29,602 nt of DNA from contig CAZSLZ010000022.1 in NCBI GenBank assembly GCA_964607865.1, positions 1 to 29,602 on the forward strand. Reading direction: 5' to 3'. The notes under the pieces were generated by a model. The model was given only the letters and a program-made list of their open reading frames with translations, searched no databases and was not told the origin of the DNA. Positions 14,746 to 23,373 of this stretch are shown in pieces. Origin of the DNA: CAZSLZ01 sp964607865 (GTDB lineage Bacteria; Vulcanimicrobiota; JAJTBE01; CAZSLZ01). Every line of letters begins with the position of its first letter. The first letter of the stretch is position 1. Both the position numbers and the translations under genes were made by a program.

Positions 14746-15569
14746 CTCATCAGAAGCAACCCCCGGGCTTTCAATAACCGGGCCTTTAATATAGTATTAT
14801 TTCCGGGTATTTTTTCTTCCAACTCATCCAGCGCTGTTTCAGCATTTTCAAATTGGGTATTTTTTAAATTTGTTTTGAATTGCGCCTGATAAATGTTAAG
14901 TTCAACTTCAGTCAATGCGGATTCTTCAGCAAAAGAAAGAGCCTGCCGGAACAGTTCCCCGGCATACATAGGGTTCCCGGTTTCAGCATTGCGTACTGAA
15001 AGGGTTCTATAATTTTCTGCCATCAAACTTTTATATTGATTTTTCCGGGATAATGCCAGAGCCTGCAAAGCGTATTTATCGGCATTTTCATAATCGGGCA
15101 GAACCAGGTAAGCCTGGGCCAGGTGAGTGAAAATCCTGGCTTTCAGTTCCGGGTCATTGTGGTTTTGCAGCGAGTCAAGAGCTGAATTAAAAGTTTGAAC
15201 CGGCGCAGAGAATTTCTGTAAAATTAACTGGGTTCTTCCAAGCTCAAAGAGGGTATGGGTAAGTTGGGAATTATGTTTCAAACTGTAAATTTCTGTCAGA
15301 ATTTCCTGGTTTTTTTCAAGAGCTTCATATTGGTGTGTAGCCTTATACTTTGTTATTACATTCTGCAGCGCCAGAACGAAAGCTTCCTTTATTAACTCAG
15401 GGTTTTCTGTTAACAAATTTTGGCGGGAATCTGTATTTCTGGCAAGAATTAACTTCCTGTAAAGTTCAAACTCATTTTCAGGTTTTCTGTTTTCTTCTGT
15501 CCAGCCCCAAACAAGCGATAATACCATTAATAAAGAAAGAATAGTTATAAATCTGGCGGTTTTCATCAT
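14730..15569 (-). CDS. N-terminal part of a secreted TPR-repeat protein (frameshifted gene)
   Basis: The first 279 codons carry a Sec signal peptide (hydrophobic residues about 8-22, ending near VWGWTEE) and then helical pairs of the tetratricopeptide type, for example ARIFTHLAQAYLVLPDYENADKYALQALAL and MYAGELFRQALSFA. TPR proteins act as protein-protein scaffolds; this one should lie in the periplasm or on the cell surface. The frame ends at TAA 14730 shortly after an A4 run, and the rest of the protein continues in another frame. The start ATG directly follows the TGA of the [2Fe-2S] gene with no gap, so the two are translationally coupled. It is a paralogue of the TPR gene at 16301-17659: YRKLI here against YQQLI there near the mature N-terminus, and the same repeat spacing. 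Confidence 0.8.
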   Translation of the reverse strand: MMKTARFITILSLLMVLSLVWGWTEENRKPENEFELYRKLILARNTDSRQNLLTENPELIKEAFVLALQNVITKYKATHQYEALEKNQEILTEIYSLKHNSQLTHTLFELGRTQLILQKFSAPVQTFNSALDSLQNHNDPELKARIFTHLAQAYLVLPDYENADKYALQALALSRKNQYKSLMAENYRTLSVRNAETGNPMYAGELFRQALSFAEESALTEVELNIYQAQFKTNLKNTQFENAETALDELEEKIPGNNTILKARLLKARGLLLMRKAQQ

Positions 15570-16049
15570 TCAGGCCCCTGTTTTTTTTACTTTTTCCCTG
15601 GCTTTTTCCATTGCCTCCATTATTTGCACATAACCGGTACACCGGCAAAGATGCCCGCTGAAGGTTTCAAGAATTTCTTCCTTTGTGGGGTCCGGATTTT
15701 TCTCCAGCAGGTGTTCTCCCGCCATGACAAAGCCTGGAATACAAAAACCGCACTGCACAGCTCCGGTTTCCACAAAGGCTTCTTGAACCGGTGAGAGTTT
15801 ACCGTTTCTGGAAATTCCCTCGATGGTGGTTATTTCACTGCCGTCAGCTTCCACAGCAAGTACCAGGCAGGATCTTACCGTTTTTCCATTCATAATTACG
15901 GTGCAAGCTCCGCATTCGCCGACGCCACAGCCTTCCTTGGCGCCGGTGAGCTCCAGCTGATTCCGAAGAAAACCGAGCAGAGTTGTATTACTTTTCACAT
16001 ATTTTTGAATTTTTTTTCCGTTTACTGTAAGTGTAATCTTATGTTCCAT
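15570..16049 (-). CDS. [2Fe-2S] subunit of the xanthine dehydrogenase/CO dehydrogenase (CoxS/CutS) family, without partner subunits
   Basis: In molybdenum hydroxylases this small subunit passes electrons from the Mo centre through two [2Fe-2S] clusters. All eight cluster ligands are present: the plant-ferredoxin-type site GCGVGECGAC...C (Cys41, 46, 49, 61) and the four-helix site CGFC...CRC (Cys100, 103, 135, 137). The length of 159 aa is normal and there is no signal peptide. GGAGG lies 7 nt before the ATG. Neither the molybdopterin-binding large subunit nor the FAD subunit is encoded in the window. Its neighbours on both sides are exported TPR proteins, and the downstream one starts immediately at its stop codon. 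It may serve a hydroxylase encoded elsewhere or have been recruited for another electron-transfer role. Confidence 0.92.
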   Translation of the reverse strand: MEHKITLTVNGKKIQKYVKSNTTLLGFLRNQLELTGAKEGCGVGECGACTVIMNGKTVRSCLVLAVEADGSEITTIEGISRNGKLSPVQEAFVETGAVQCGFCIPGFVMAGEHLLEKNPDPTKEEILETFSGHLCRCTGYVQIMEAMEKAREKVKKTGA

Positions 16050-16114
16050 TATTGCGCCTCCAAAACAACATATTATTCTGTTTCCCCAAAGTCCGTCACA
16101 TTTCCATAGCCCGC

Positions 16115-16240
16115 CATTGCGTCATGCGAGGTTTCGCAGAAACCGTGGCAACCTCAGTTTAGATCAGGTTGGTTCCCACCCCACTTACCTGAATGGTACA
16201 GAGATCACAACACATCCTGCGAATGCCCGTGATGACGAAT
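16115..16240. repeat. MITE-like palindromic repeat of the TCATTGCGAGG type
   Basis: This non-coding stretch begins with GCGTCATGCGAGG and ends with the inverted counterpart, GCGAATGCCCGTGATGACG. Near the left end are nested inverted repeats: ggtttc/gaaacc, and gaggtt/aacctc around a GTGGCAACCTC block. The right side has GAGATCACAACACATCCTGCG. The pattern (GTCAT..GCGAGG, hairpin, GTGGCAA.CTC at one end and its inversion at the other) resembles interspersed repeats seen in many bacterial genomes. It lies between the TPR gene and the [2Fe-2S] gene, and its composition differs from the flanks. Short frames inside it are spurious. Confidence 0.65.
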
Positions 16241-16300
16241 TATGTGTAGATTTCGTTTTTTTCCTTCAACAAACATTAAAGTTTTTGGGAATCAGTATAA

Positions 16301-17659
16301 CTATCTTTTCCGGCCGGGTCTCTTAAAAAACCTGTTGTTTCCGGGTTTTTTATTCTTCATATCTGAATTCTGCCTGGCAAAAAAACTATTAATCCTGGCA
16401 ATTTTCTTTTTACCAATTTCCTGTTTTAATTCTTCCAGTTCTTTTTCATATTTTTCGACTTCTTCCGGGTTGCCTGTTTTCTTGTTTGCAGTAATGAGAA
16501 ACCTGACAGCAACATACTCCAGGCTTCTTAAACCAAGAACAGAATAACCTTCTTTTGCTTCCTCAGCATAACCGATTGCTTTTTCATAATTATTCATCAG
16601 AAAATTCAAATAAGCAAGCTGGGAAATGACATTTAAATATCCGGGTATGTTCCCGTCACGGTTAAAAAGATAGCGGGCTTCCTGTAACTGTTCCATAGCC
16701 TCCTGATGATGTCTTTGAAAAGAACTATTTCTTGCAAGTTTAACAAGAACAGAGGCTTCCCGGGTATAAGCCTGTTGCTCCATGTATATTTGCCGGGCCT
16801 GTTCCAGCAATGACCTGTATTCCTGCCCCTGCAGCCTTTTTTTTGCCAGCTCAGCCCTGCCCTCCAATGTTCTGGCATATTTTACCGGATCCTTTTCAGC
16901 CAGGAAATAATTGCCCAGTTGAATAAAATTCTCATCCATGGTGGCAAAATCTCTATTCTGAGCAAGCCTGACTGAATAAACCATATATGTTTTCAAGAGC
17001 AATTCATTATTTACAGCCTCTCTTGCCAATTTTATCGATTCCTGATAATACTCCTCGCCTTTTTCGGGCTGGTTTTCAACATAGGCGATATTTCCCAACA
17101 CCCTTAAATTCTTAGATTGCACCTCTTTGAAACCTTGTTTTTGAGCAATTTTCTGAGATTTTTCAATGCTTCGGGCTGCTTCATCATAATTGAATTGCCT
17201 GAAATTGAGCAGGCCCTGGTCGGACAACACACGGGCGGTTATCAGGGGATCCTTCAAACCTTCTTCTAACTCTCCCAGCCTCTCCAGGCTTTTCCCGGCT
17301 CCCTTATAAAGAAAAAGTTCGATATACATATCAGAGAGTTGCAATAAAATTTCAGCTTCTTGTTTCTGATCGCCTCTAAGATGATAAACACCGGCTAAAA
17401 TGCTTAAATCCTGAATTGCCAGAATGTTATTATTTTTCTCCAGATAACCGTTAGAAGTATCCTCCAGAGTCGAGATGAAATTTTCATCCAGCAGTTGGCG
17501 GTTTTTCTCCAGTAAGGGAATAACATTTTGTGGGTTGTAAGGAGAAATCAACTGTTGATAAAGGTTAACATAGTCTTCTGCCGAATTGGCAAAAACATTG
17601 AGGTTTACAATAAAAACAAAAACAATTGACAATATAATTTCTGAAAACTTTTTCCCCAT
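16301..17659 (-). CDS. Secreted TPR-repeat protein
   Basis: The 452-aa protein has an N-terminal signal peptide (hydrophobic residues about 8-24, cleavage near VFANS) and then about ten helical repeat pairs of the tetratricopeptide type, such as GAGKSLERLGELEEGLKD, YDEAARSIEKSQKIAQKQG and YEKAIGYAEEAKEGYSVLG. The C-terminus is a basic tail (KPGNNRFFKRPGRKR). It should act as a scaffold in the cell envelope; no catalytic motif is visible. I choose the ATG at 17659 because AAAGGGTGG lies just upstream; a GTG at 17668 falls inside that site. It follows the TIM-barrel gene by 12 nt, so they are co-transcribed. It ends with TAG. It is a paralogue of the broken TPR gene at 14137-15569. Confidence 0.85.
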   Translation of the reverse strand: MGKKFSEIILSIVFVFIVNLNVFANSAEDYVNLYQQLISPYNPQNVIPLLEKNRQLLDENFISTLEDTSNGYLEKNNNILAIQDLSILAGVYHLRGDQKQEAEILLQLSDMYIELFLYKGAGKSLERLGELEEGLKDPLITARVLSDQGLLNFRQFNYDEAARSIEKSQKIAQKQGFKEVQSKNLRVLGNIAYVENQPEKGEEYYQESIKLAREAVNNELLLKTYMVYSVRLAQNRDFATMDENFIQLGNYFLAEKDPVKYARTLEGRAELAKKRLQGQEYRSLLEQARQIYMEQQAYTREASVLVKLARNSSFQRHHQEAMEQLQEARYLFNRDGNIPGYLNVISQLAYLNFLMNNYEKAIGYAEEAKEGYSVLGLRSLEYVAVRFLITANKKTGNPEEVEKYEKELEELKQEIGKKKIARINSFFARQNSDMKNKKPGNNRFFKRPGRKR

Positions 17660-17671
17660 TTTAACCACCCT

Positions 17672-18361
17672 TTAGAGTCTATTTATAGCCTGTTTAAAAT
17701 AATGAGCTGTTTCAAACAACCCCAGCGGCGTGTGGCCGGTAGCCACAGCGCCTATAATTATGCCACTGGCGCCCGCCTGTTTTAAATACCTGACTTCTCC
17801 CGGTTTTATTTTTTTCTGGGTTGGTATAAGCACCGGTTTTTCAGTCCATGAACATAATTCTCCATATAAAGCCAGGTCTTTCAGGGTTAAATCTTTGCCG
17901 TAATCTTCGTGGGTAAGAAGTGTAGCCTCGAAGATGTCGGTTCCCAATTTATCCAGGGCTTCAACTTGCTGCCTGTTATAACCCTGATTTACCGCCACCA
18001 TCTTTCCCGGCTCTTCCAGCCCCCACAAATAAACCGGAAAATTATGGGCAAAGGAATCAATAAAATCGATACCCATTTGAAGGGCATCCACAATTTCGTT
18101 CTTTTCCGCCACCACATCGGCGCCGGGCAAAATGCCCACAGGTATGGAAACCCCGGCCAGTATGTCATAAACAGCTTTCTTTTCTTTCTGCCAACTGCCA
18201 AAATCCGTGCCGCTGGCAAAATGCCCCACATTCAAATGAACCTTTATTCCATCGGCGCCGGCTTTCTCTGCAGCTTGTGCCAGTTCCAGGTCGTTTTTTG
18301 GAATGCTCACTACCAGGGAAAAATTATTTTCTTTAACACTTTTAACCAACCTGCTGGCCAT
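17672..18361 (-). CDS. TIM-barrel protein, ribulose-phosphate-binding-barrel-like
   Basis: The 229-aa protein shows the alternating strand/helix pattern of a TIM barrel: FSLVVSIP, ADGIKVHLNVGH, IPVGILPG, IDFIDSFAH, MVAVNQGY, DIFEATLL, PVLIPTQKK and GIIIGAVATG. The last segment looks like the phosphate-binding loop of the HisA/ThiE/NanE-like barrels. I cannot name the substrate. HLNVGH and the Asp/His content suggest an enzyme rather than a structural protein. The start is the ATG at 18361, with AGGAAG 8 nt upstream; a GTG at 18370 abuts that site. It lies 14 nt after smc and 12 nt before the TPR gene, so it is embedded in the same transcript. Confidence 0.7.
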   Translation of the reverse strand: MASRLVKSVKENNFSLVVSIPKNDLELAQAAEKAGADGIKVHLNVGHFASGTDFGSWQKEKKAVYDILAGVSIPVGILPGADVVAEKNEIVDALQMGIDFIDSFAHNFPVYLWGLEEPGKMVAVNQGYNRQQVEALDKLGTDIFEATLLTHEDYGKDLTLKDLALYGELCSWTEKPVLIPTQKKIKPGEVRYLKQAGASGIIIGAVATGHTPLGLFETAHYFKQAINRL

Positions 18362-18375
18362 ATGTTTCACTTCCT

Positions 18376-21300
18376 TTAAATTTTCGCCGGCTCCCGGCTG
18401 TCAGTAAATTCATTCACATCTTCAAATTTCACCGATACCACCCTGGAAACACCCGGCTCTTCCATGGTTATACCCATAAGTGTATCCGCATATTCCATTG
18501 TCTTTTTATTGTGAGTCACCACCACAAACTGACTGTTTTCAGAAAACTCCCGGATCAACTCGGCAATTTTTTCCACATTCGATTCATCCAGAGGGGCATC
18601 AAGTTCGTCCAGAAGGATAAACGGGCCGGGCTTTATAGATAACAGGGCAAACAGAAAAGTAACCGCTGTCAGGGACTTCTCCCCGGTGGATAGTAACCCC
18701 ATATTGGTGGTTCTTTTTCCCGGAGGTTGAACCTGAACATCTATACCCGACTCCAGCTTGTTTTCAGGCTCGGTGAAAAACACACTTGCTGTACCGCCCC
18801 TGAATACTTTGGTGAAAAGCTTCTGGAAATGTATATTCAACTTCTCCAATGTCTCTTCCAAAGCTTTCAGGCTTACCCTGTCCATATCCCTTATAATATC
18901 TCTCAAACCCTGGCCAGCTTCTTTCAAATCTTCTATCTGGGAACTTAAAAAATCATACCGCTGCTTGTGTTCCTCATATTCTTCCTGGGCCGAAAAATTG
19001 ATGCTGTCAAAATTTGCCAGAGTTTTTCGGGTCTTTTCAATGGCTTCATCCAACTCTATGGAGTTCTCATTAATTTTCCCCACAGAAGACCTTATATCCT
19101 CCGGAAATTCCTTCAGACGTTCGTTTTTATAATTCAACCGGCTTTTAATTTCAATTTTTTCAATACTGCTTTTATTAATTAATTCACCCAGCCTGCTTCG
19201 CCGGGTTTCCTGTTCTATCAACCGGTTCTTCAAGCCTGCCAGTTTTTCATCATAACTCAGGGTTTCTTTCTGAGATGTTTCCAGGGCAAGCTTCAGACTG
19301 TTATATTTCAGCTTCAATACCGATTCCTTATTCAAAACTTCCCGTAATTCTTTCTCTTTTTTATCCAGTTCTTTTTGCCGGGACAGAATTTCATTTTCAA
19401 TACCCTCAAAATCCTGCCTGTACTCATCAAGATGGTCCCGATCATTTCTCAACTGGGCTTCCAAAGTGGTTTCCATACTCTTCAGGCTGCTTTTTTCTTT
19501 TTTCAGGTTTTCAAGAATATTTTCTAAATTCTCCAGTTCTTCCATTGCAGAGCTATTCTCAACCTCGATGCGTTCAAGTTCCTTCTGTCGCTTTTTTATA
19601 TCATCGTTATAATCATCAATATTACCGGCAAGTTCATCCATGCCAGCTTTGAGCTCTGCCATTCTTTCACCGGTTTCATCAAGTTCTCTGGCTGACAACA
19701 GCCTGTCTTCTTCACCCCGGCTTGTCAAATCTGAATATATTTTCAGCTGGCCTTCCAGATTCCGTTCCTCTTTTTCCAGAGTTAACAATTCCCCCGCCAG
19801 GTTCTTACTTTTATTGTGTTTTTCAGTTAATGTCCGGGCAAGGGTGTCAATGTTCTGTTTCAATTTCTGAGCCCTCTGAATCTTATCCGGCAACTGGTTT
19901 TCCAGTTCTTCTCTTCGCCGGGTACGGGAAAGAATCTGGGAACGATCTACACGATAACGGCCTCCGGTCACCGCGCCCGAATATTCTACCACATCCCCGT
20001 CAAGAGTAATCATTTTGGGAATGTAACCCCGGCTTTTTCTCTGCTGGTCGTAAATGTAATAAGCTGAATCCAGGTCTTTCACTACCAGGGTGGTTCCGCA
20101 GATATGATCGATAATGTCTCGATATCGAGAGTCGGTTTCTATCAGGTTTCTTGCCCATCCTACAATACCGGGCAACCCGGGTGGCAGGTGGGGAAGGGTT
20201 TGGGCCTTTCTGTCCATATCCAAGGGGAAAAATGTAAGCCTGCCTGCCCTTTCTTTTTTCAGAAAATTAACACAAAGGTTGGCATCGTGGCGGTTTTCGG
20301 TAATTACCGATTGAAAATGGGCTCCCAGCGCCACGTCAATAGCATTGTCATATTCAGATGAAATTTTGATAACCGAATACACAGGGACCAATTCGGGCAG
20401 TTGGTTCTTATGTTTCATAAGAAGGCGAAATGCACCTGAAAACCCCCTGAAATCTTCCTCTTCACGGATCAGCACTCCAATCTCTGATTGTTCGCTGTAA
20501 ATAACCTCTTTTAGTTTCTGATAACGCAGCTGTTTTTCTGCCTGCTCTTCACCCAGTTGTTCCAATAAGTTCTTAAATTTCGCCAGGTTATTTTCCTTAT
20601 CTTGTTTTTTCTGGGAAATACCGGTAAGTTTCTCTTTCCAGGCATCAATTTTTTCTTTTGCCTGACTCAACTCCGATGAAATTTTAACCAGTTTTTCTTC
20701 TCTGTTTTTCTTCTGGTTATCCAGAGCATTAAATTGGCGGGAATAGTTTTCCTTCTGGATCTGCTGAAGTTGAAGTTTATGTTCAATCTCTGACAATTGA
20801 GCCTTCAGAACCTGGATTTTTTCCGTTACCGACCTGTAATCCAACTGTTTCTTTTCCAATTTCTGCCGGGCTTCTTCAAACCTGGTTTCCAATTCAGTTT
20901 TTTCACCAGCCAGGCACTTCTTTCGGTTTTGCCCTTCTTCAATACGCATGTTTATCTTTTCAATTCGTTCTTTAAACTGCGCCCTGTTTCGCTCATATTC
21001 TTCCAGAGATTTCCTTGATTGCTCAATTCCCTGGCGAATCAGGCGGGAATCCCCCCTCAGTTTTTCCTGCTCAAGAGAAACCTGCTGGTATTTTTCCTTT
21101 ATGCCTTCCAGCTCAATATGGCAACGGTTTCGATCTGACTCCGCTGAATTTATTTCATATTTTAAAGATTCAAGAACTCCATTAACTTCGGTTCTCTTCT
21201 GCTCCAACTCTTCAAGCCTGGCATCCAATTGATTCTGCTCAACTTCTATATCCTGGATATTCTTTAAAATCAACTCAACTTCAAGTTTTTGAAGTTTGAT

Positions 21301-21957
21301 TTTAATTTTCTGGTATCGCTGATATTTTCGAAGTTGCTTTTTCGAAAACTCCAGCTGCCTGCCCACTTCCTGAAGAATGTCGTTGAGCCTGGTTATATTT
21401 GTATTGGTGGCATCAAGTTTTCTCAGAGTTTCTTTTTTTCTCAATTGATATTTATTGATTCCTGCGGTTTCCTCCAGAATGGAACGGCGTTCCTGGGAAT
21501 CGTTGCTGAGAATCCGGTCTATTTCCTGGTTGGATAAAACGAACAAGGCTCCGGACCCTATGCCGGTGTCGGCGATCAACTCATGAACGTCTTTAAGCCT
21601 GGCGTTTCTGCCATTGATAAGATATTGCCCCCCGCCGTCGGAATAAACCCTGCGGGCGAAAGATACCTGAGGGGTATCCAGGGGGATCTTTCCGTCCTCG
21701 TTGTCAAAGGTTATGGAAATCTGGGCCAGGCCTGCCGGCTTTCTTTTTTTTGTGCCAACAAAAATAACCTCGCTGGTATTTTTACTTCTTAATTTGCTGA
21801 ATTTCTGTTCCCCAAGAACCCAGCGGAAAGCGTCAATTATGTTGCTCTTGCCACATCCGTTGGGGCCCACCACAGTATTAATACCCGGTGAAAACTCCAG
21901 CCTGACTTTATCAGCGAAAGACTTGAAACCAACTATTTCCAGATTTTTTACAAACAT
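18376..21957 (-). CDS. smc: Chromosome segregation protein SMC
   Basis: SMC is the ATPase of the bacterial condensin that loads with ScpA/ScpB and compacts and separates chromosomes. The 1193-aa protein has the full architecture: Walker A GPNGCGKS (31-38), Q-loop region, coiled coil (about 170-495), hinge (about 500-668, from RGFSGAFR to EYSGAVTGGR), returning coiled coil (about 675-1030), the ABC signature at 1089-1094, and Walker B FILLDELD with Asp1117 and Glu1118. The signature reads LSTGEK instead of the usual LSGGEK/R, and the D-loop reads APLDESN. The ATG at 21957 has no recognisable ribosome binding site. The gene is not next to rnc or ftsY as in many Firmicutes; it is followed by the TIM-barrel gene. 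Confidence 0.96.
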   Translation of the reverse strand: MFVKNLEIVGFKSFADKVRLEFSPGINTVVGPNGCGKSNIIDAFRWVLGEQKFSKLRSKNTSEVIFVGTKKRKPAGLAQISITFDNEDGKIPLDTPQVSFARRVYSDGGGQYLINGRNARLKDVHELIADTGIGSGALFVLSNQEIDRILSNDSQERRSILEETAGINKYQLRKKETLRKLDATNTNITRLNDILQEVGRQLEFSKKQLRKYQRYQKIKIKLQKLEVELILKNIQDIEVEQNQLDARLEELEQKRTEVNGVLESLKYEINSAESDRNRCHIELEGIKEKYQQVSLEQEKLRGDSRLIRQGIEQSRKSLEEYERNRAQFKERIEKINMRIEEGQNRKKCLAGEKTELETRFEEARQKLEKKQLDYRSVTEKIQVLKAQLSEIEHKLQLQQIQKENYSRQFNALDNQKKNREEKLVKISSELSQAKEKIDAWKEKLTGISQKKQDKENNLAKFKNLLEQLGEEQAEKQLRYQKLKEVIYSEQSEIGVLIREEEDFRGFSGAFRLLMKHKNQLPELVPVYSVIKISSEYDNAIDVALGAHFQSVITENRHDANLCVNFLKKERAGRLTFFPLDMDRKAQTLPHLPPGLPGIVGWARNLIETDSRYRDIIDHICGTTLVVKDLDSAYYIYDQQRKSRGYIPKMITLDGDVVEYSGAVTGGRYRVDRSQILSRTRRREELENQLPDKIQRAQKLKQNIDTLARTLTEKHNKSKNLAGELLTLEKEERNLEGQLKIYSDLTSRGEEDRLLSARELDETGERMAELKAGMDELAGNIDDYNDDIKKRQKELERIEVENSSAMEELENLENILENLKKEKSSLKSMETTLEAQLRNDRDHLDEYRQDFEGIENEILSRQKELDKKEKELREVLNKESVLKLKYNSLKLALETSQKETLSYDEKLAGLKNRLIEQETRRSRLGELINKSSIEKIEIKSRLNYKNERLKEFPEDIRSSVGKINENSIELDEAIEKTRKTLANFDSINFSAQEEYEEHKQRYDFLSSQIEDLKEAGQGLRDIIRDMDRVSLKALEETLEKLNIHFQKLFTKVFRGGTASVFFTEPENKLESGIDVQVQPPGKRTTNMGLLSTGEKSLTAVTFLFALLSIKPGPFILLDELDAPLDESNVEKIAELIREFSENSQFVVVTHNKKTMEYADTLMGITMEEPGVSRVVSVKFEDVNEFTDSREPAKI

Positions 21958-21983
21958 AACAATACAATTCGTTTCAGAAAATC

Positions 21984-22069
21984 GGTTTACTCTTTAAATC
22001 ATAAAATAAAGGAAGTTTCTGTTTCTACCGTTTATCGAGTAAACCCTTCTAAACAGCGTAAAATAAAGG
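21984..22069 (-). promoter_or_regulatory. Repeat-containing smc upstream region
   Basis: The 147-base gap before smc holds a 9-bp inverted repeat, GGTTTACTC (21984-21992) and GAGTAAACC (22037-22045), and an 11-bp direct repeat, TAAAATAAAGG, at 22002-22012 and 22059-22069. No convincing -35/-10 pair was found. The region may hold the smc promoter and a regulator site; function is not shown by the sequence. Confidence 0.35.
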
Positions 22070-22104
22070 TTTTTTTGCTAATTACATTGGTTTGTTTATG
22101 AAGA

Positions 22105-23373
22105 TCAGCCTTCTGACTTTTCACCGGTTTCTTCCAGAAAACTGCAGGCCACTTCCCTGGTTTTAAATATGGCATGTTTTACCAGGGGAGGGCCCAGGAT
22201 TTCAAAGATAAATACAGTTGCAACAGTAACCGTCATAATGGTGGCAGCCAGTTTTCTGCCTTCGGGGCCGGCGGCGGCGAAGCTGTGGCTTGCCTCCATT
22301 GCCAAGCCTATGGCTACGCCAGCCTGGCACAACAGGCTCACTCCAAGATATTTCTTCACCTCGGGTTTTGCTCCGGAAATTTCCGCACCGGTCCAGGAGC
22401 CCAGAATTTTACCAATAGAGCGGGTAACAATATAAATAATGCCGATAACTCCAATATGTTTCAGGCTGAAAATATCCAGAAAAGAACCCACTAAAACGAA
22501 AAGAATTACCAGAAAAGGCTGAATAAACTGATGGATGGAATCAAATATCACCTGGTTGCGGGGAGAGGCATTGATGAGGAAAATTCCGGCAGCCATGCAA
22601 GATAGAATCATGGACATGTGAAACTGCCGGGCCAGGCCTGCCAACCCCAATACCAGGCTGAGAGTAAGAATCAGAATTTCATTATTTCCTTTTAAATATT
22701 TTAAAGCTTTATGCAGGACAAACCCCAGAACAAGGCCCAGCAATAACGAACCGCCAATTTCAAACAATGGCATTAGAAGCATATTCAAAATAGAAACGTT
22801 ACCTCCGCCGGTAAAAATAACTCTGGATATGGAACCGGCAAAAGCATACAGAATGAGGGTCAGGGCGTCATCCAGGCCCACCACTGATATAATTGTGGTG
22901 GTCAGGGCTCCACGCGCGCCGTACTGCCATAGAACATTTACCGGAGCTGCAGGGTCTGTGGCGGATGCGATTGCCCCCAGAATGAGAGCAATAACCCAGT
23001 TTTTCGTGAAAAAAAATACTCCCAGAAGCACCAGGGAAAAAGTAACCACAGATTGAAAAACAGTGATTATGGGTATGGTTTTACCCAACTCTTTGATGCC
23101 CTCATATTTAAGTTCACCGCCTATGGCAAAGCCTATCATTGCCAGGGCAAAAACACTGATTATTTCAATCTGTTCATAGGCAACCTTGTTAATAAAATTC
23201 ATGCCGGATCTGCCGATGATGAGCCCGATTATTACATACAAAACTACCTTGGGCGATTTAAGTTTTTCCGAAATGACGTTTCCCAGGGCGCCCAGTAACA
23301 GAACCACGCCTATGGTAATAAAATTATCAGGCAAGTAGGTATCAGAAAAAAGCCCGCCAAAAAATATGTTCAT
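22105..23373 (-). CDS. CPA2-family cation:proton antiporter (copy 2)
   Basis: This is an inner-membrane exchanger of Na+ or K+ for protons, related to the Kef/NapA type. The 422-aa protein is almost all membrane segments (about 12-13). Family motifs are GFAIGGELKYEGIKELGKTIPII, ASATDPAAPVNVLWQY and SVVGLDDALTLILYA; the paired Asp residues in the last lie in the ion-binding region. It lacks the C-terminal TrkA-N/RCK domain of KefB/KefC, so any ligand control would come from another protein. It is a close paralogue of the gene immediately upstream on the same strand; most motifs align without gaps. One difference is ATDPAA here against ATAPAA there. A gap of 229 bases separates the two. The ribosome binding site is weak (AAGG). 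Confidence 0.9.
   Translation of the reverse strand: MNIFFGGLFSDTYLPDNFITIGVVLLLGALGNVISEKLKSPKVVLYVIIGLIIGRSGMNFINKVAYEQIEIISVFALAMIGFAIGGELKYEGIKELGKTIPIITVFQSVVTFSLVLLGVFFFTKNWVIALILGAIASATDPAAPVNVLWQYGARGALTTTIISVVGLDDALTLILYAFAGSISRVIFTGGGNVSILNMLLMPLFEIGGSLLLGLVLGFVLHKALKYLKGNNEILILTLSLVLGLAGLARQFHMSMILSCMAAGIFLINASPRNQVIFDSIHQFIQPFLVILFVLVGSFLDIFSLKHIGVIGIIYIVTRSIGKILGSWTGAEISGAKPEVKKYLGVSLLCQAGVAIGLAMEASHSFAAAGPEGRKLAATIMTVTVATVFIFEILGPPLVKHAIFKTREVACSFLEETGEKSEG

Noticed and set aside
14735..14750. Programmed -1 frameshift in the TPR gene
   Set aside because: The site AGA-AAA-GCG lacks a slippery heptamer, and I saw no downstream pseudoknot or upstream stimulatory Shine-Dalgarno; a plain indel explains it.
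17909..18379. 156-codon plus-strand frame antisense to the TIM-barrel gene
   Set aside because: The minus-strand protein has a clear barrel pattern and a good ribosome binding site; this frame has neither family features nor a start signal.
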